Positions 50,562 to 59,594 of a DNA stretch of 64,000 nucleotides are shown here, one piece after another. Both the position numbers and the translations under genes were made by a program. This DNA is from Pseudomonas viridiflava (GTDB lineage: Bacteria > Pseudomonadota > Gammaproteobacteria > Pseudomonadales > Pseudomonadaceae). The notes under the pieces are model-generated. The model saw only the letters and a program-made list of their open reading frames with translations. It ran no database searches and was not told the DNA's origin. How positions within the stretch are numbered: position 1 is the stretch's first letter; each line of letters starts with the position of its first letter. Location of the stretch: the NCBI RefSeq assembly GCF_900580675.1, contig NZ_UTBG01000255.1, positions 62,001 through 126,000 on the forward strand, in the 5' to 3' direction.

Positions 50562-51944
50562 CTAGATCACCCGTGAAAATCGCTGCCTATTCTGGTGCTC
50601 CAGATAGGCATCGAACACCATGCACACCGACCGCACCAGCAGCCGCCCGGCCGGCAGCACCTGGATGCCTTTTGCGTGCAGCTCGATCAAGCCGTCCTCA
50701 GCCATGGCCTCAAGCTGCGGCCAAACGTCGTCGAAATAGCCGCGAAAATCAATATTGAAAGCCTGTTCGAGCTGCTCGAATGCCAGGCTGAAATTGCAGA
50801 TCAACTGCTGAATCACTTCCCGTCGCAACTTATCGTCCGTGGTGCAGCGCAAGCCGCGGCTGGTGGCCAGCTGCGCGCTGGCCAGGGCGTTCTGGTAGCC
50901 ATTGAGGTCGCTGGTGTTCTGGCAATACAGGTCGCCGATCTGGCTGATGGCCGATACGCCAAGTCCGATGAGGTCGCAATGCCCGTGGGTGGTGTAGCCC
51001 TGGAAATTGCGTTGCAGGGTACCTTCTTCCTGGGCGATGGCCAGCTCGTCATCGGGCAGGGCGAAGTGGTCCATGCCGATGTAGCGATAGCCGGCCTGGG
51101 TCAGTTGTTCGATGGTGGTTTGCAGCATCAGCAGCTTGGCGGCGGGGGACGGCAGGTCGTCGGTGTCGATCCGCCGCTGCGGCATGAAACGCTCCGGCAG
51201 GTGTGCGTAATTGAACACCGACAGGCGATCCGGTTGCAGCCGGATCACTTCTTCCACCGTGCGCGCAAAGTTGATCGGGGTTTGCTTGGGCAGGCCGTAA
51301 ATCAGGTCGATATTGATCGAGCGAAACTGCAGGGTGCGCGCGGCATCGATCACTGCGCGGGTTTCTTCCAGGCTTTGCAGGCGGTTGACGGCACGTTGCA
51401 CGTCCGGGTCGAGGTCTTGCAGGCCGATGCTCACGCGGTTGAAGCCCAATTCGCGGAGCAGGCCCATTGTCGCCCAGTCGGCCTCGCGCGGGTCGATCTC
51501 GATGCCGTAGTCGCCGGAATCATCATCGAGCAAATTGAAGTGCTGGCGCAGGCAGCCCATGACTTGGCGCAACTCGTCGTGGCTGAGAAAGGTGGGTGTG
51601 CCGCCGCCGAAATGCAGTTGTTCGACCGGCTGTTTCGGGTCGAGGTGGCAGGCCACCTGCTGGATTTCCTGCTCCAGGCGTTGCAGGTAGGCATGGGCGC
51701 GGCCACGGTCCTTGGTAATGACCTTGTTGCAGGCGCAGTAGTAGCAAATGTTCGCGCAGAACGGCACATGCACATACAACGACAAGGGCCGCACGGCCTT
51801 GCGGCTGTCGCGCAGGGCGTGGAGCAGGTCGAAAGTGCCGACCTGGCTGTCGAATTGTACGGCGGTGGGGTAGGACGTGTAGCGCGGCCCTGCCAAGTCG
51901 TAGCGGTGAATCAGATCTGTGTCCCAACGAATGGCGTCGAGCAT
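50562..51944 (-). CDS. hemN: Oxygen-independent coproporphyrinogen III oxidase
   Basis: A 460-residue radical SAM enzyme that decarboxylates coproporphyrinogen III without oxygen for haem synthesis. The cluster motif CANICYYCACNK (CxxxCxxC, about residues 62-73), GGGTPTFLS, and the HemN-specific DHFALPDDELA region and C-terminal domain are present. A perfect Anr box lies 60 bases upstream. It supplies haem to the cytochromes of the neighbouring cbb3 oxidases at low oxygen. Confidence 0.96.
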   Translation of the reverse strand: MLDAIRWDTDLIHRYDLAGPRYTSYPTAVQFDSQVGTFDLLHALRDSRKAVRPLSLYVHVPFCANICYYCACNKVITKDRGRAHAYLQRLEQEIQQVACHLDPKQPVEQLHFGGGTPTFLSHDELRQVMGCLRQHFNLLDDDSGDYGIEIDPREADWATMGLLRELGFNRVSIGLQDLDPDVQRAVNRLQSLEETRAVIDAARTLQFRSINIDLIYGLPKQTPINFARTVEEVIRLQPDRLSVFNYAHLPERFMPQRRIDTDDLPSPAAKLLMLQTTIEQLTQAGYRYIGMDHFALPDDELAIAQEEGTLQRNFQGYTTHGHCDLIGLGVSAISQIGDLYCQNTSDLNGYQNALASAQLATSRGLRCTTDDKLRREVIQQLICNFSLAFEQLEQAFNIDFRGYFDDVWPQLEAMAEDGLIELHAKGIQVLPAGRLLVRSVCMVFDAYLEHQNRQRFSRVI

Positions 51945-52004
51945 GCGGGCGGTCCCCGGGATTGGCTAGTGGGCCGAGTCTAGGGGCGTGGCCGGCAGGC
52001 CATG

Positions 52005-52018
52005 TTGATTTGCATCAA
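52005..52018 (-). promoter_or_regulatory. Perfect Anr/FNR box upstream of hemN
   Basis: TTGAT-TTGC-ATCAA matches the consensus in all ten positions. Its centre is about 67 bases before the hemN start codon, a distance that allows class II activation at -41.5 with a short leader. Confidence 0.88.
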
Positions 52019-52047
52019 CGGGGAGCGGCGCTATGCCACATGGCCTT

Positions 52048-52731
52048 TCAATGGCCCATTAGCCAGTGCTGATGCGGCCCAGGCAGCGTCCAGATGCCGA
52101 ACACGATCACCAGCAGCCCACCCGCCATGCGCACGCTGCGTCTGCGCAATAGCGCAGTGACCCGCTCGGCCGCCAGCCCGGTCGCCAGCAACACCGGCCA
52201 GGTGCCCAGGCCGAACGCCAGCATCAGCAGTGCACTGTCCAGCGCATTGCCCTGGCTCGCCGCCCACAGCAGGGTGCTGTAGACCAACCCGCACGGTAAC
52301 CAGCCCCACAGCGCGCCCAGCAGCAAAGCGCGCGGCAGGCTGGACACCGGCAATAAACGCTTGGCGACGGGCTGCAGGCAGCGCCACAGGCCACGCCCGA
52401 GGCTTTCGATGCGGGTCAGGCCGCTCCACCAGCCGGCCAGGTACAGGCCCATGCTGATCAACAGCAACCCGGCGAGCACGCGCATGAACATCGCCGCCGG
52501 GCTGTTGGCTACCGCCCAGCCGGCCAGGCCGATCAATAGCCCCGCAGCGGCATAACTGAGGATGCGCCCCAGGTTGTACGCCAGCAGCAGGCGAAACCTG
52601 CGGCTGCGTTGTTCCTTGGGAATCGCCAGGGTCAGCGCACCCATCAGCCCGCCGCACATGCCCAGGCAATGGCCGCCGCCCAGCAGGCCGAGGATCAGCG
52701 CGGAGACCAGCAGCGGCGCGAGTTCAAGCAT
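52048..52731 (-). CDS. SafE/TauE-like membrane protein of the cco cluster
   Basis: A 227-residue protein with six or so membrane segments, beginning LLVSALILGLLGGGHCLGMCGGLMG, whose His/Cys/Met pattern resembles the UreH/TauE-SafE proteins found next to ccoS in pseudomonads. It has been linked to cytochrome oxidase or copper handling but its role is not settled. It overlaps the end of ccoS by 8 bases and is the last gene of the ccoGHIS operon. Confidence 0.82.
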   Translation of the reverse strand: MLELAPLLVSALILGLLGGGHCLGMCGGLMGALTLAIPKEQRSRRFRLLLAYNLGRILSYAAAGLLIGLAGWAVANSPAAMFMRVLAGLLLISMGLYLAGWWSGLTRIESLGRGLWRCLQPVAKRLLPVSSLPRALLLGALWGWLPCGLVYSTLLWAASQGNALDSALLMLAFGLGTWPVLLATGLAAERVTALLRRRSVRMAGGLLVIVFGIWTLPGPHQHWLMGH

Positions 52732-52936
52732 GGGGCGGGTCTTTGGGCGGTTGTTCCGGTCCGTTGGCTTCGTCGATGGCGGCCAGGTGGTTCGGGTCCT
52801 GGTCGTCGAACAGCACGCTGTGGGCCGGGCCGTCGAGGTCGTCGTACTGGCCGTTGTCCACCGCCCAGAAGAAGATATAAATCGCGACCCCCACTAACAG
52901 CAGCGCCGCCGGAATCATCACGTATAGAGCTGGCAT
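52724..52936 (-). CDS. ccoS: Cbb3 oxidase maturation protein CcoS
   Basis: A 70-residue protein with one N-terminal membrane segment (MPALYVMIPAALLLVGVAIYIFFWAV in outline) and the conserved GQYDDLDGPAHSVLFDD. CcoS is needed for insertion of redox centres in CcoN. ATG 52936 with GGAG upstream is preferred over GTG 52942. Confidence 0.93.
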   Translation of the reverse strand: MPALYVMIPAALLLVGVAIYIFFWAVDNGQYDDLDGPAHSVLFDDQDPNHLAAIDEANGPEQPPKDPPHA

Positions 52937-52958
52937 CTGCACTCCATGCCCGCGCGGC

Positions 52959-55409
52959 TCAAGCCGGCAGTGGGCGGGTTACTGAGGTGGCACGTTGAGC
53001 CTGCGCGCTCGGCACGCGAGTCAGGCGCAGGGCATTGAGCACCACGGTCAACGAACTGAGGGACATGCCGATCGCCGCCCAGATCGGAGTGATCCAACCC
53101 ACGGCGGCAAACGGCAGCATAAGGCCATTGTACAGCCCGGCCCACAGCAGGTTTTCAATGATTACCCGGCGCGTGCGCCGTGCGAGGGTAAAGGCGTGCA
53201 CCAGCGCGTCGAGGCGGTTGGACAGCAGCACCGCATCGGCGCTGGTCTTGGCCAGGTCGGTGGCCGAACCCATCGCCACGCTGATATCGGCGGCAGCGAG
53301 CACCGGCACGTCGTTGACGCCATCGCCGAGCATCAACACCTTGCGGCCTTCCTTGTGCAACTGTTGCAGCACCCGCAGCTTGTCGTCGGGGCGCAGGCCG
53401 CCGTGGGCTTCGTCGATGCCCAGTTCGGCGGCCACGCTGGCGACCATCGGTGAACTGTCCCCCGACAGCAGCAACGTGCGCCAACCGCGCGCCTTGCACG
53501 CGGCCAGCAGGGCAGGCGCATCGCTGCGCAGGCGGTCATCCAGCACAAACCAGGCGAGCGCGCCGTCACGGTCGCCGAGCAACAGCCATTGGCCGGCTTC
53601 ATCGGGCGCGGCGGGGATCGGGCAACCGCTGAGTTCGCAGACAAAACCCGGCTGGCCGATGCGCAGCTGGCGCTCACCCACCCGGCCTTCGAGGCCAAGG
53701 CCGGGGGTGCTGAGCACTTCATCGGCGGCCTGTGGCGCACGCCCGAAGGCGCGGGCAATCGGGTGTTCGGAGCGCTGCTCCAGGGCGGCGGCGAGGGCCA
53801 GGCACCGGTCGCTGCTCACCGTGCCCAAAGGCCGAATCGCCCTGAGTGCCAGGCGGCCTTCGGTGAGGGTGCCGGTCTTGTCGAAAATCACCGTGTCGAT
53901 CTGGTTCAAACCTTCCAGCACATGACCGCGGGTCAGCAGCAAACCGAGTGTGTGCAGGGTGCCGGTGGCGGCGGTCAGGGCCGTCGGCGTGGCCAGCGAC
54001 AACGCGCACGGGCAGGTCGCGACGAGCATCGCCAGCACGATCCAGAACGCCCGCGAAGGGTCCAGCTCCCACCACACCAGGCCGATCACCGCCGCAGCGA
54101 TCAGCGAGCACAGCAGGAACCACTGCGCGGCGCGGTCGGCGATCTGCGCCAGGCGCGGTTTCTCGGCCTGGGCCCGTTCCAGCAGGCGCACGATGGCGGA
54201 CAGCCGCGTGTCATGGCCGAGGGCGCGCACTTCGACGCTCAAGGCGCCTTCGACATTCAGCGTGCCGGCGGTGACGGCATCACCGGCCTGCCTGGGCTGC
54301 GGCAGGTACTCGCCGGTGAGCAGCGATTCGTCGATGCTCGATTGGCCATCAAGGATCACCCCGTCCGCCGGCAGCACGGCGCCTGGATGCACCAGCACGC
54401 GGTCGCCCACGGCCAGTTCGCGCAGCAGGATCCGTTCGCTCTGACCATCACTGCTCAGGCGCAGGCACGAGGCGGGCAGCAGGTTGACCAACTGCGCGGT
54501 GGCGGCGGCCGTGCGCTCGCGTGCGCGGCGCTCCAGGTAGCGACCGGCCAGCAGGAACAGCGCGAACATGCCGACGGCGTCGAAGTACAGCTCGCCGACA
54601 CCGGTGATCGCGGTCCAGATCCCTGCCAGATAGGCGCCGCCAATCGCCAGGGACACCGACACGTCCATGGTCAGGTGGCGGGTGCGCAGGTCGCGCATCG
54701 CGCCTTTGAAGAACGGCGCGCAGCTGTAGAACACGATGGGCGTTGTCAGAAACATCGCCACCCAGCGCAGGATCACGTGCAGCTCCGGGCTCAGGTCGAT
54801 ATTGAATTCAGGCCAGGTGGCCATGGTCGCCATCATTGCCTGGAACCACAGCAAACCGGCCACGCCAAATTGTCGCAAGGCCAGGCGGTTCTCACTGGCC
54901 AATTGCTCGGCCGCTCGGTCCGCCTCATACGGGTGTGCAGCGTAGCCGATGTGGCGCAATTCACTCAGCAGCCGGCTCAACGGTAATTGTGCGTCGGCCC
55001 AGCGCACCTGCAGGCGATGGTTGGACAGGTTCAATCGCGCCTCGGCCACGGCAGGCAGGCTGCGCAGGTGTTTTTCGATCAGCCAGCCACACGCGGCGCA
55101 GCTGATGCCTTCGATCAACAGGGTGGTTTCGGCGAGGTCGCCTTGGTGGTGTACAAAGGGTTTTTGCACGTCAGCGCGGTCATACAGCGCCAGTTCGTCG
55201 ACCAGTTGCACCGGCAACGCCTCGGGGTTGGCCGAGGCTTCGCTGCGGTGCCGGTAATAGCTTTCCAGGCCACCGGCCACGATGGCTTCGGCCACCGCCT
55301 GGCAGCCCGGGCAGCACAGCTCGCGGCGTTCGCCGAGGACCACGGCGGTAAAGCGGCTGCCGGGCGGGACGGGCAGGGCGCAGTGGTAGCAGGGGATTGG
55401 GGTGATCAT
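52959..55409 (-). CDS. ccoI: Copper-translocating P1B-type ATPase CcoI (FixI)
   Basis: An 816-residue ATPase that exports copper for the CuB site of cbb3 oxidase. It has an N-terminal Cys-rich segment (CYHCALPVP, CCPGC), a heavy-metal-binding domain with GISCAACGW (about 96-104), eight membrane segments with CPC (in VATCPCALSL), the phosphorylation site DKTGTLTEG and the hinge GDGVNDVPVLAAAD. The start at 55409 gives the complete N-terminal Cys region. Confidence 0.95.
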   Translation of the reverse strand: MITPIPCYHCALPVPPGSRFTAVVLGERRELCCPGCQAVAEAIVAGGLESYYRHRSEASANPEALPVQLVDELALYDRADVQKPFVHHQGDLAETTLLIEGISCAACGWLIEKHLRSLPAVAEARLNLSNHRLQVRWADAQLPLSRLLSELRHIGYAAHPYEADRAAEQLASENRLALRQFGVAGLLWFQAMMATMATWPEFNIDLSPELHVILRWVAMFLTTPIVFYSCAPFFKGAMRDLRTRHLTMDVSVSLAIGGAYLAGIWTAITGVGELYFDAVGMFALFLLAGRYLERRARERTAAATAQLVNLLPASCLRLSSDGQSERILLRELAVGDRVLVHPGAVLPADGVILDGQSSIDESLLTGEYLPQPRQAGDAVTAGTLNVEGALSVEVRALGHDTRLSAIVRLLERAQAEKPRLAQIADRAAQWFLLCSLIAAAVIGLVWWELDPSRAFWIVLAMLVATCPCALSLATPTALTAATGTLHTLGLLLTRGHVLEGLNQIDTVIFDKTGTLTEGRLALRAIRPLGTVSSDRCLALAAALEQRSEHPIARAFGRAPQAADEVLSTPGLGLEGRVGERQLRIGQPGFVCELSGCPIPAAPDEAGQWLLLGDRDGALAWFVLDDRLRSDAPALLAACKARGWRTLLLSGDSSPMVASVAAELGIDEAHGGLRPDDKLRVLQQLHKEGRKVLMLGDGVNDVPVLAAADISVAMGSATDLAKTSADAVLLSNRLDALVHAFTLARRTRRVIIENLLWAGLYNGLMLPFAAVGWITPIWAAIGMSLSSLTVVLNALRLTRVPSAQAQRATSVTRPLPA

Positions 55410-55440
55410 GGGTATAGATCTTAGTCGGCTGAGAGGGCCT

Positions 55441-55468
55441 CATCACGGGCAAGCCCTGCTCCCACACA
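55441..55468. repeat. Single REP element
   Basis: GGGCAAGCCCTGCTCCCACA, a minus-orientation REP, lies in the 92-base gap between ccoH and ccoI. No partner is clear. Confidence 0.7.
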
Positions 55469-55501
55469 GGATCACTGTGTCCTTGTGGAAGCGCAGGCGG
55501 T

Positions 55502-56041
55502 TTATTTTTTCAGGTCTTCAGCGCCCTGCAATGGCTCGTCACCCAGCAGCAAGTCCTTGTCGTGGCTGACCTGTTCCTCTTCGAACAGGCGCCAGGTGCG
55601 GTCGCCTTCCACGCCGAGCAGTTCGACGAAGCGGCGGCCTTCGACCTTGTCGGTGACCTGGCCGATGTAGCGACCCGCTTCACTGTCGCTGCGGGCCAGG
55701 TTGATCTTGCGATCTTTCTGCGGCTGCGTCGGTGAAATCAGGTTCAGCTCCAGGGTCGCCGGGTTACTGTTGCCGGTCAGGTGCACCTCGACTTCGCCGG
55801 TCAGTTCGTCCAGGTGCACCTTGGCGCGCAGTTGCAGGGTCTGGGCCAGCAGTTCGCGGTCCAGGGAGCGGTTGATGCCTTTGCCGGCCTCGTAGTAGTT
55901 GTCGTTGACCAGGTTGTCCGGGTTGTTCACCGCGATCGTCACCATGGACAAGGTCAAGGTCACTGAGCAGGCCAGGATCCCGATGATGATCCAGGGCCAG
56001 AGGTGCTTGTACCAAGGGCTTGCGGCAGTGGCTGCGGGCAT
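55502..56041 (-). CDS. ccoH: Cbb3 oxidase assembly protein CcoH (FixH)
   Basis: A 179-residue protein with one N-terminal membrane segment (about 12-34, WPWIIIGILACSVTLTLSMV) and a periplasmic FixH domain containing NLVNDNYYEAGKGINRSLDRE in part. CcoH binds CcoN during assembly. It follows ccoG by 54 bases that hold a 20-bp tandem duplication. Confidence 0.93.
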   Translation of the reverse strand: MPAATAASPWYKHLWPWIIIGILACSVTLTLSMVTIAVNNPDNLVNDNYYEAGKGINRSLDRELLAQTLQLRAKVHLDELTGEVEVHLTGNSNPATLELNLISPTQPQKDRKINLARSDSEAGRYIGQVTDKVEGRRFVELLGVEGDRTWRLFEEEQVSHDKDLLLGDEPLQGAEDLKK

Positions 56042-56060
56042 TGTTCTGCTCTCTATTAAA

Positions 56061-56100
56061 GAAACTTTCTATTTATCAACGAAACTTTCTATTTATTAAC
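56061..56100. repeat. 20-bp AT-rich tandem duplication between ccoG and ccoH
   Basis: GAAACTTTCTATTTATCAAC is followed directly by a copy with one change (C to T at position 17). The second copy contains the ccoG stop codon. The block is far richer in AT than its surroundings. Confidence 0.9.
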
Positions 56101-57502
56101 GAATCTGGGGGCCGATGAATCGGCTCTTGGCTTCAATGTGGACGCTGTCGTCGTCGGCATCCTTGAGGATGAAGGTCACCTCGTTGGTGCTTGACGGCAA
56201 TTGCTCCGGCGCACTCGACAACTCCACCGGCATGCTGACGATATCGCCGGCCGCGACCTTGATTTCGCGGCGGCCCTGCAGCTTCAGGTCCGGCAGGCCG
56301 GCAGCGTCAAGCACGTAGGTGTGGTCGCGCTGGTCCTTGTTCATGATCTTCAGGCTGTAGACGTTTTCGATCCGCCCCTCGGCGTTTTCACGGTACAGCA
56401 CGCGGTCCTTGCTGACGTCGAAGCCCACCAGCGAACGCATGAAAAACGCGCTGGCCAGCAAGCCGATCATTGCCAGCAACACCAGCGCGTAACCGATCAG
56501 GCGTGGGCGCAATTTGTGGGTTTTCTGCCCGGACAGGTTGTGCTCGGTGGTGTAGCTGATCAGGCCGCGCGGGTAGTCCATCTTGTCCATGATGTTATCG
56601 CAGGCATCGATACAGGCCGCGCAGCCGATGCACTCGATTTGCAGGCCGTCACGGATGTCGATACCGGTCGGGCACACCTGGACGCACATCGTGCAGTCGA
56701 TGCAATCGCCCAGGCCTTCGGCCTTGTAGTCAGTCCCTTTTTTGCGCGGGCCACGCACTTCGCCACGGCGGGGGTCGTAGGAGACGATCAGCGTGTCTTT
56801 GTCGAACATCACGCTCTGGAAACGCGCGTACGGACACATGTAGATACACACCTGTTCGCGCAGCCAGCCGGCGTTGCCATAGGTGGCGAGGGTGAAAAAG
56901 CCGACCCAGAAATACGACCAGCCATCGGCCTGGCCGGTAAAGAAGTCGAACACCAGTTCGCGGATCGGCGAGAAGTAGCCGACGAAGGTCATGCCGGTGA
57001 CAAAACCGATCAGCAGCCACAGCGTGTGCTTGCTGAGTTTACGCAGGAATTTGTTGACGCCCATGGGGGCCTTGTCGAGCTTGATGCGCTGGTTGCGGTC
57101 GCCTTCGGTGACCTTTTCGCACCACATGAAAATCCACGTCCATACGCTTTGCGGGCAGGTATACCCGCACCACACGCGCCCGGCGTACACGGTGATAAAG
57201 AACAGGCCAAACGCCGCCACAATGAGAATGCCCGAGAGCAGGATGAAATCCTGGGGCCAGAAGGTCGCGCCGAAAATAAAGAATTTACGTTCCGGCAGGT
57301 TCCACCAGACGGCCTGGTGGCCACCCCAGTTCAGCCACACGGTGCCGAAGTAGAGCAGGAACAGGGCTGCACCACCGAGCATGCGCAAATTGCGGAACAA
57401 CCCGGTGAACGCACGCGTGTAGATTTTCTCTCGCGAGGCGTAGAGATCAACGGTCTTGGCAGGCGGGGTAACGTTATGTACCGGTATCTGGTCGCTCATC
57501 AT
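56096..57502 (-). CDS. ccoG: Cbb3 oxidase accessory ferredoxin-like protein CcoG (RdxA/FixG)
   Basis: A 468-residue membrane protein with about five membrane segments and two ferredoxin 4Fe-4S motifs, CIDCTMCVQVCPTG and CIGCAACIDACDN (about 265-300), plus a C-terminal immunoglobulin-like FixG domain (about 350-465). It has been shown in the family to reduce copper for the oxidase. ATG at 57502 or 57499. First gene of ccoGHIS; a probable Anr box lies about 120 bases upstream. Confidence 0.95.
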   Translation of the reverse strand: MMSDQIPVHNVTPPAKTVDLYASREKIYTRAFTGLFRNLRMLGGAALFLLYFGTVWLNWGGHQAVWWNLPERKFFIFGATFWPQDFILLSGILIVAAFGLFFITVYAGRVWCGYTCPQSVWTWIFMWCEKVTEGDRNQRIKLDKAPMGVNKFLRKLSKHTLWLLIGFVTGMTFVGYFSPIRELVFDFFTGQADGWSYFWVGFFTLATYGNAGWLREQVCIYMCPYARFQSVMFDKDTLIVSYDPRRGEVRGPRKKGTDYKAEGLGDCIDCTMCVQVCPTGIDIRDGLQIECIGCAACIDACDNIMDKMDYPRGLISYTTEHNLSGQKTHKLRPRLIGYALVLLAMIGLLASAFFMRSLVGFDVSKDRVLYRENAEGRIENVYSLKIMNKDQRDHTYVLDAAGLPDLKLQGRREIKVAAGDIVSMPVELSSAPEQLPSSTNEVTFILKDADDDSVHIEAKSRFIGPQIR

Positions 57503-57619
57503 TGCATCCCACGGCGGTGGAGATTTGCCTCGGCCGATACGTGCCGGCCGGGGTCAAATGGGGGGTGTTGCAGTGGCGTAATGATACGCCTCCGTGGGTG
57601 GTAAACGGGGGCGACCTAC

Positions 57620-57633
57620 GTGATCTGGATCAA
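57620..57633 (-). promoter_or_regulatory. Near-perfect Anr box upstream of ccoG
   Basis: On the minus strand TTGAT-CCAG-ATCAC matches nine of ten consensus positions. It is about 118 bases before the ccoG start, which places a transcript start near 57585. Confidence 0.68.
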
Positions 57634-57693
57634 TGGACTTGGCAAGTATGGTCGGTTTTGGCTGGCTTGGTCAGTCGCAACACCAGAGATCTG

Positions 57694-57786
57694 ATGTGGC
57701 AGGGGGCTTGCCCCCGATGGCGGCGTATCAGCCACAGATAAGCTGACTGACATGCCGCTATCGGGGGGCAAGCCCCCCTCCCACAT
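57694..57786. repeat. REP doublet (REPIN), CTTGCCCCC subtype
   Basis: GGGGGCTTGCCCCCGAT (57701 onward) faces an inverted copy ending CAAGCCCCCCTCCCACAT at 57786, with a GCTGACTGAC-rich loop. It lies just after the ccoP-1 stop on the minus strand. Confidence 0.9.
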
Positions 57787-57820
57787 GGGCTCTTCCGTGA
57801 TTTCAAAAGCCTGATCAGTC

Positions 57821-58798
57821 TTACTGCTCCTCAACCTGCTTATCCCCATGGGACAGGCTGTACACATACGCCGCCAGCAAGTGCACCTTGTCATTGCCTT
57901 GCAGTTGCTCCTGCGCCGGCATCTGGCCCTGACGGCCGTAGCGGATGGTCTGCTGCAGTTGCGCAAAGCTCGAACCGTAGATGAATGCACCGGGGTGGGT
58001 CAGGTCCGGCGCGCCCATGGCCGGCGTGCCTTTACCTTGCGGGCCGTGGCACGCCACGCAGTTGGCGGCGAAGAGTTTCGCGCCGTTGGCCACGTCGGCC
58101 TTGGCACCTTCCGGCAGTTTGCGGCCGTCGAGGTTGGTCACCACAAAGCCCGCAACGTCCGCAACGCCTTGCTCGCCGATCACTTCGGCCCAGCCCGGCA
58201 TGACCGCATGGCGGCCTTGCATGATGGTTTGCTTGATGGTGGCCGGCTCGCCGCCCCAGCGCCAGTCGGCGTCGGTCAGGTTGGGGAAGCCGTAGGCACC
58301 CTTGGCGTCGGAACCGTGGCACACCGAGCAGTTGGAGGCGAACAAGCGGCCGCCCATCTTCAAGGCCTGCGGGTCCTTGGCGACTTCTTCAATCGGCATG
58401 GCGGCGAGTTTGGCGAAGATCGGCCCGAATTTGGCGTCCGACCTGGCCATTTCCTTTTCCCATTCGTGCACGCCGGTCCAGCCGGTCTGGCCGTTGGCGA
58501 AGGACGTCTGCTTGTCGTTGTCGAGGTAGTTGTAGCCCGGCAGCAGGCCTTTCCAGTTGCCCAGGCCGGGGTACAGCGCCAGGTAGCCGAGGGCGAAGAT
58601 GATGGTGCCGACGAACAGCATGAACCACCATTTCGGCAGCGGGTTGTCGTACTCCTCGATGCCGTCGAACGAGTGGCCGACCGTCTCGTCCGTCTGCTCG
58701 GCGCGCTGGCCCTTGCGGGTCGACAGCAGCAGCCAGGTCAGGGCGAAAATGGTACCCAGACTGAGGACTGTGACGTACAGACTCCAGAACGTAGTCAT
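57821..58798 (-). CDS. ccoP1: Cbb3 cytochrome oxidase subunit III, CcoP-1 (dihaem)
   Basis: A 325-residue subunit with two N-terminal membrane segments (about 5-28 and 58-80) and two periplasmic cytochrome c domains with CSVCH and CVACH. It passes electrons from soluble cytochromes to CcoO/CcoN. The gene overlaps ccoQ-1 by 4 bases. Last gene of ccoNOQP-1. Confidence 0.95.
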   Translation of the reverse strand: MTTFWSLYVTVLSLGTIFALTWLLLSTRKGQRAEQTDETVGHSFDGIEEYDNPLPKWWFMLFVGTIIFALGYLALYPGLGNWKGLLPGYNYLDNDKQTSFANGQTGWTGVHEWEKEMARSDAKFGPIFAKLAAMPIEEVAKDPQALKMGGRLFASNCSVCHGSDAKGAYGFPNLTDADWRWGGEPATIKQTIMQGRHAVMPGWAEVIGEQGVADVAGFVVTNLDGRKLPEGAKADVANGAKLFAANCVACHGPQGKGTPAMGAPDLTHPGAFIYGSSFAQLQQTIRYGRQGQMPAQEQLQGNDKVHLLAAYVYSLSHGDKQVEEQ

Positions 58799-58980
58799 TC
58801 TTTGTTACTCCTAGACGCTTGCTCGACGTGCTTGATGGCTTCCGGATCATCCGCAAAGGGCAACATGGTCGCGTCGTCAAACTCCGACTTGCGCCGCGGG
58901 CTGAACACCCACAACGCCAAGCCGATAAAGGCCACCATCACAACAACGGTGCCCAGGCCTCGAATCATCCCGATATCCAT
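58795..58980 (-). CDS. ccoQ1: Cbb3 oxidase subunit CcoQ-1
   Basis: A 61-residue small membrane protein (MDIGMIRGLGTVVVMVAFIGLALWVF in outline, then FDDATMLPFADDPEA). It stabilises the cbb3 complex. ATG 58980 is preferred over GTG 58989. Overlaps ccoP-1 (ATGA-type). Confidence 0.9.
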   Translation of the reverse strand: MDIGMIRGLGTVVVMVAFIGLALWVFSPRRKSEFDDATMLPFADDPEAIKHVEQASRSNKE

Positions 58981-58985
58981 GAAGA

Positions 58986-59594
58986 TCACCGTTTGCTTTT
59001 GATGAGGGTGCCCAGGCCCTGCAGGTAGGCCACGAGTGCATCCATTTCGGTCTTGCCCTTCACGGCAGCGGCTGCACCGGCGATGTCTTCATCGGTGTAG
59101 GGCACGCCCAGGGTGCGCAGGACTTCGAGTTTCTTCGCGGTGTCCTTGCCGTCGAGCTTGTTTTCCACGAGGAACGGGTACGCCGGCATTTTCGACTCAG
59201 GCACCACGTTGCGCGGGTTGTACAAGTGCGCGCGCTGCCAGTCGTCGGAGTAACGCCCGCCGACACGGGCCAGGTCCGGGCCGGTGCGCTTGGAGCCCCA
59301 CAGGAACGGGTGGTCCCACACGCTTTCACCGGCAACCGAGTAGTGGCCGTAGCGTTCGGTTTCGGCACGGAACGGCCGGATCATCTGGGAGTGGCAACCC
59401 ACGCAGCCGTTGGCGATGTACACGTCACGGCCTTCGACTTCAAGCGCGGTACGCGGCTTCATGCCTTCGACCGGCTTGTTGGTCACGTCCTGGAAAAACA
59501 GCGGGACGATCTGGGTCAGGCCGCCGATGCTCACGGCGATGACCATGAAGAAGGCCAGCAGGCCGATATTCTTCTCGACTACTTCATGCTTCAT
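58986..59594 (-). CDS. ccoO1: Cbb3 oxidase subunit II, CcoO-1 (monohaem cytochrome c)
   Basis: A 202-residue subunit with an N-terminal membrane anchor (LLAFFMVIAVSIGGLTQIVPLFF) and a haem c motif CVGCHSQMIRPF. The start codon overlaps the ccoN-1 stop as TGATG. It is highly similar to CcoO-2 at 63249-63857. Confidence 0.96.
   Translation of the reverse strand: MKHEVVEKNIGLLAFFMVIAVSIGGLTQIVPLFFQDVTNKPVEGMKPRTALEVEGRDVYIANGCVGCHSQMIRPFRAETERYGHYSVAGESVWDHPFLWGSKRTGPDLARVGGRYSDDWQRAHLYNPRNVVPESKMPAYPFLVENKLDGKDTAKKLEVLRTLGVPYTDEDIAGAAAAVKGKTEMDALVAYLQGLGTLIKSKR

Larger units (their letters stand above)
57503..57820. other. Intergenic region ccoG / ccoP-1
   Basis: These 318 bases hold the end of the ccoNOQP-1 operon and the promoter region of ccoG. 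They contain a REP doublet (57694-57786) and a near-perfect Anr box (57620-57633). No gene is seen. Confidence 0.7.
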
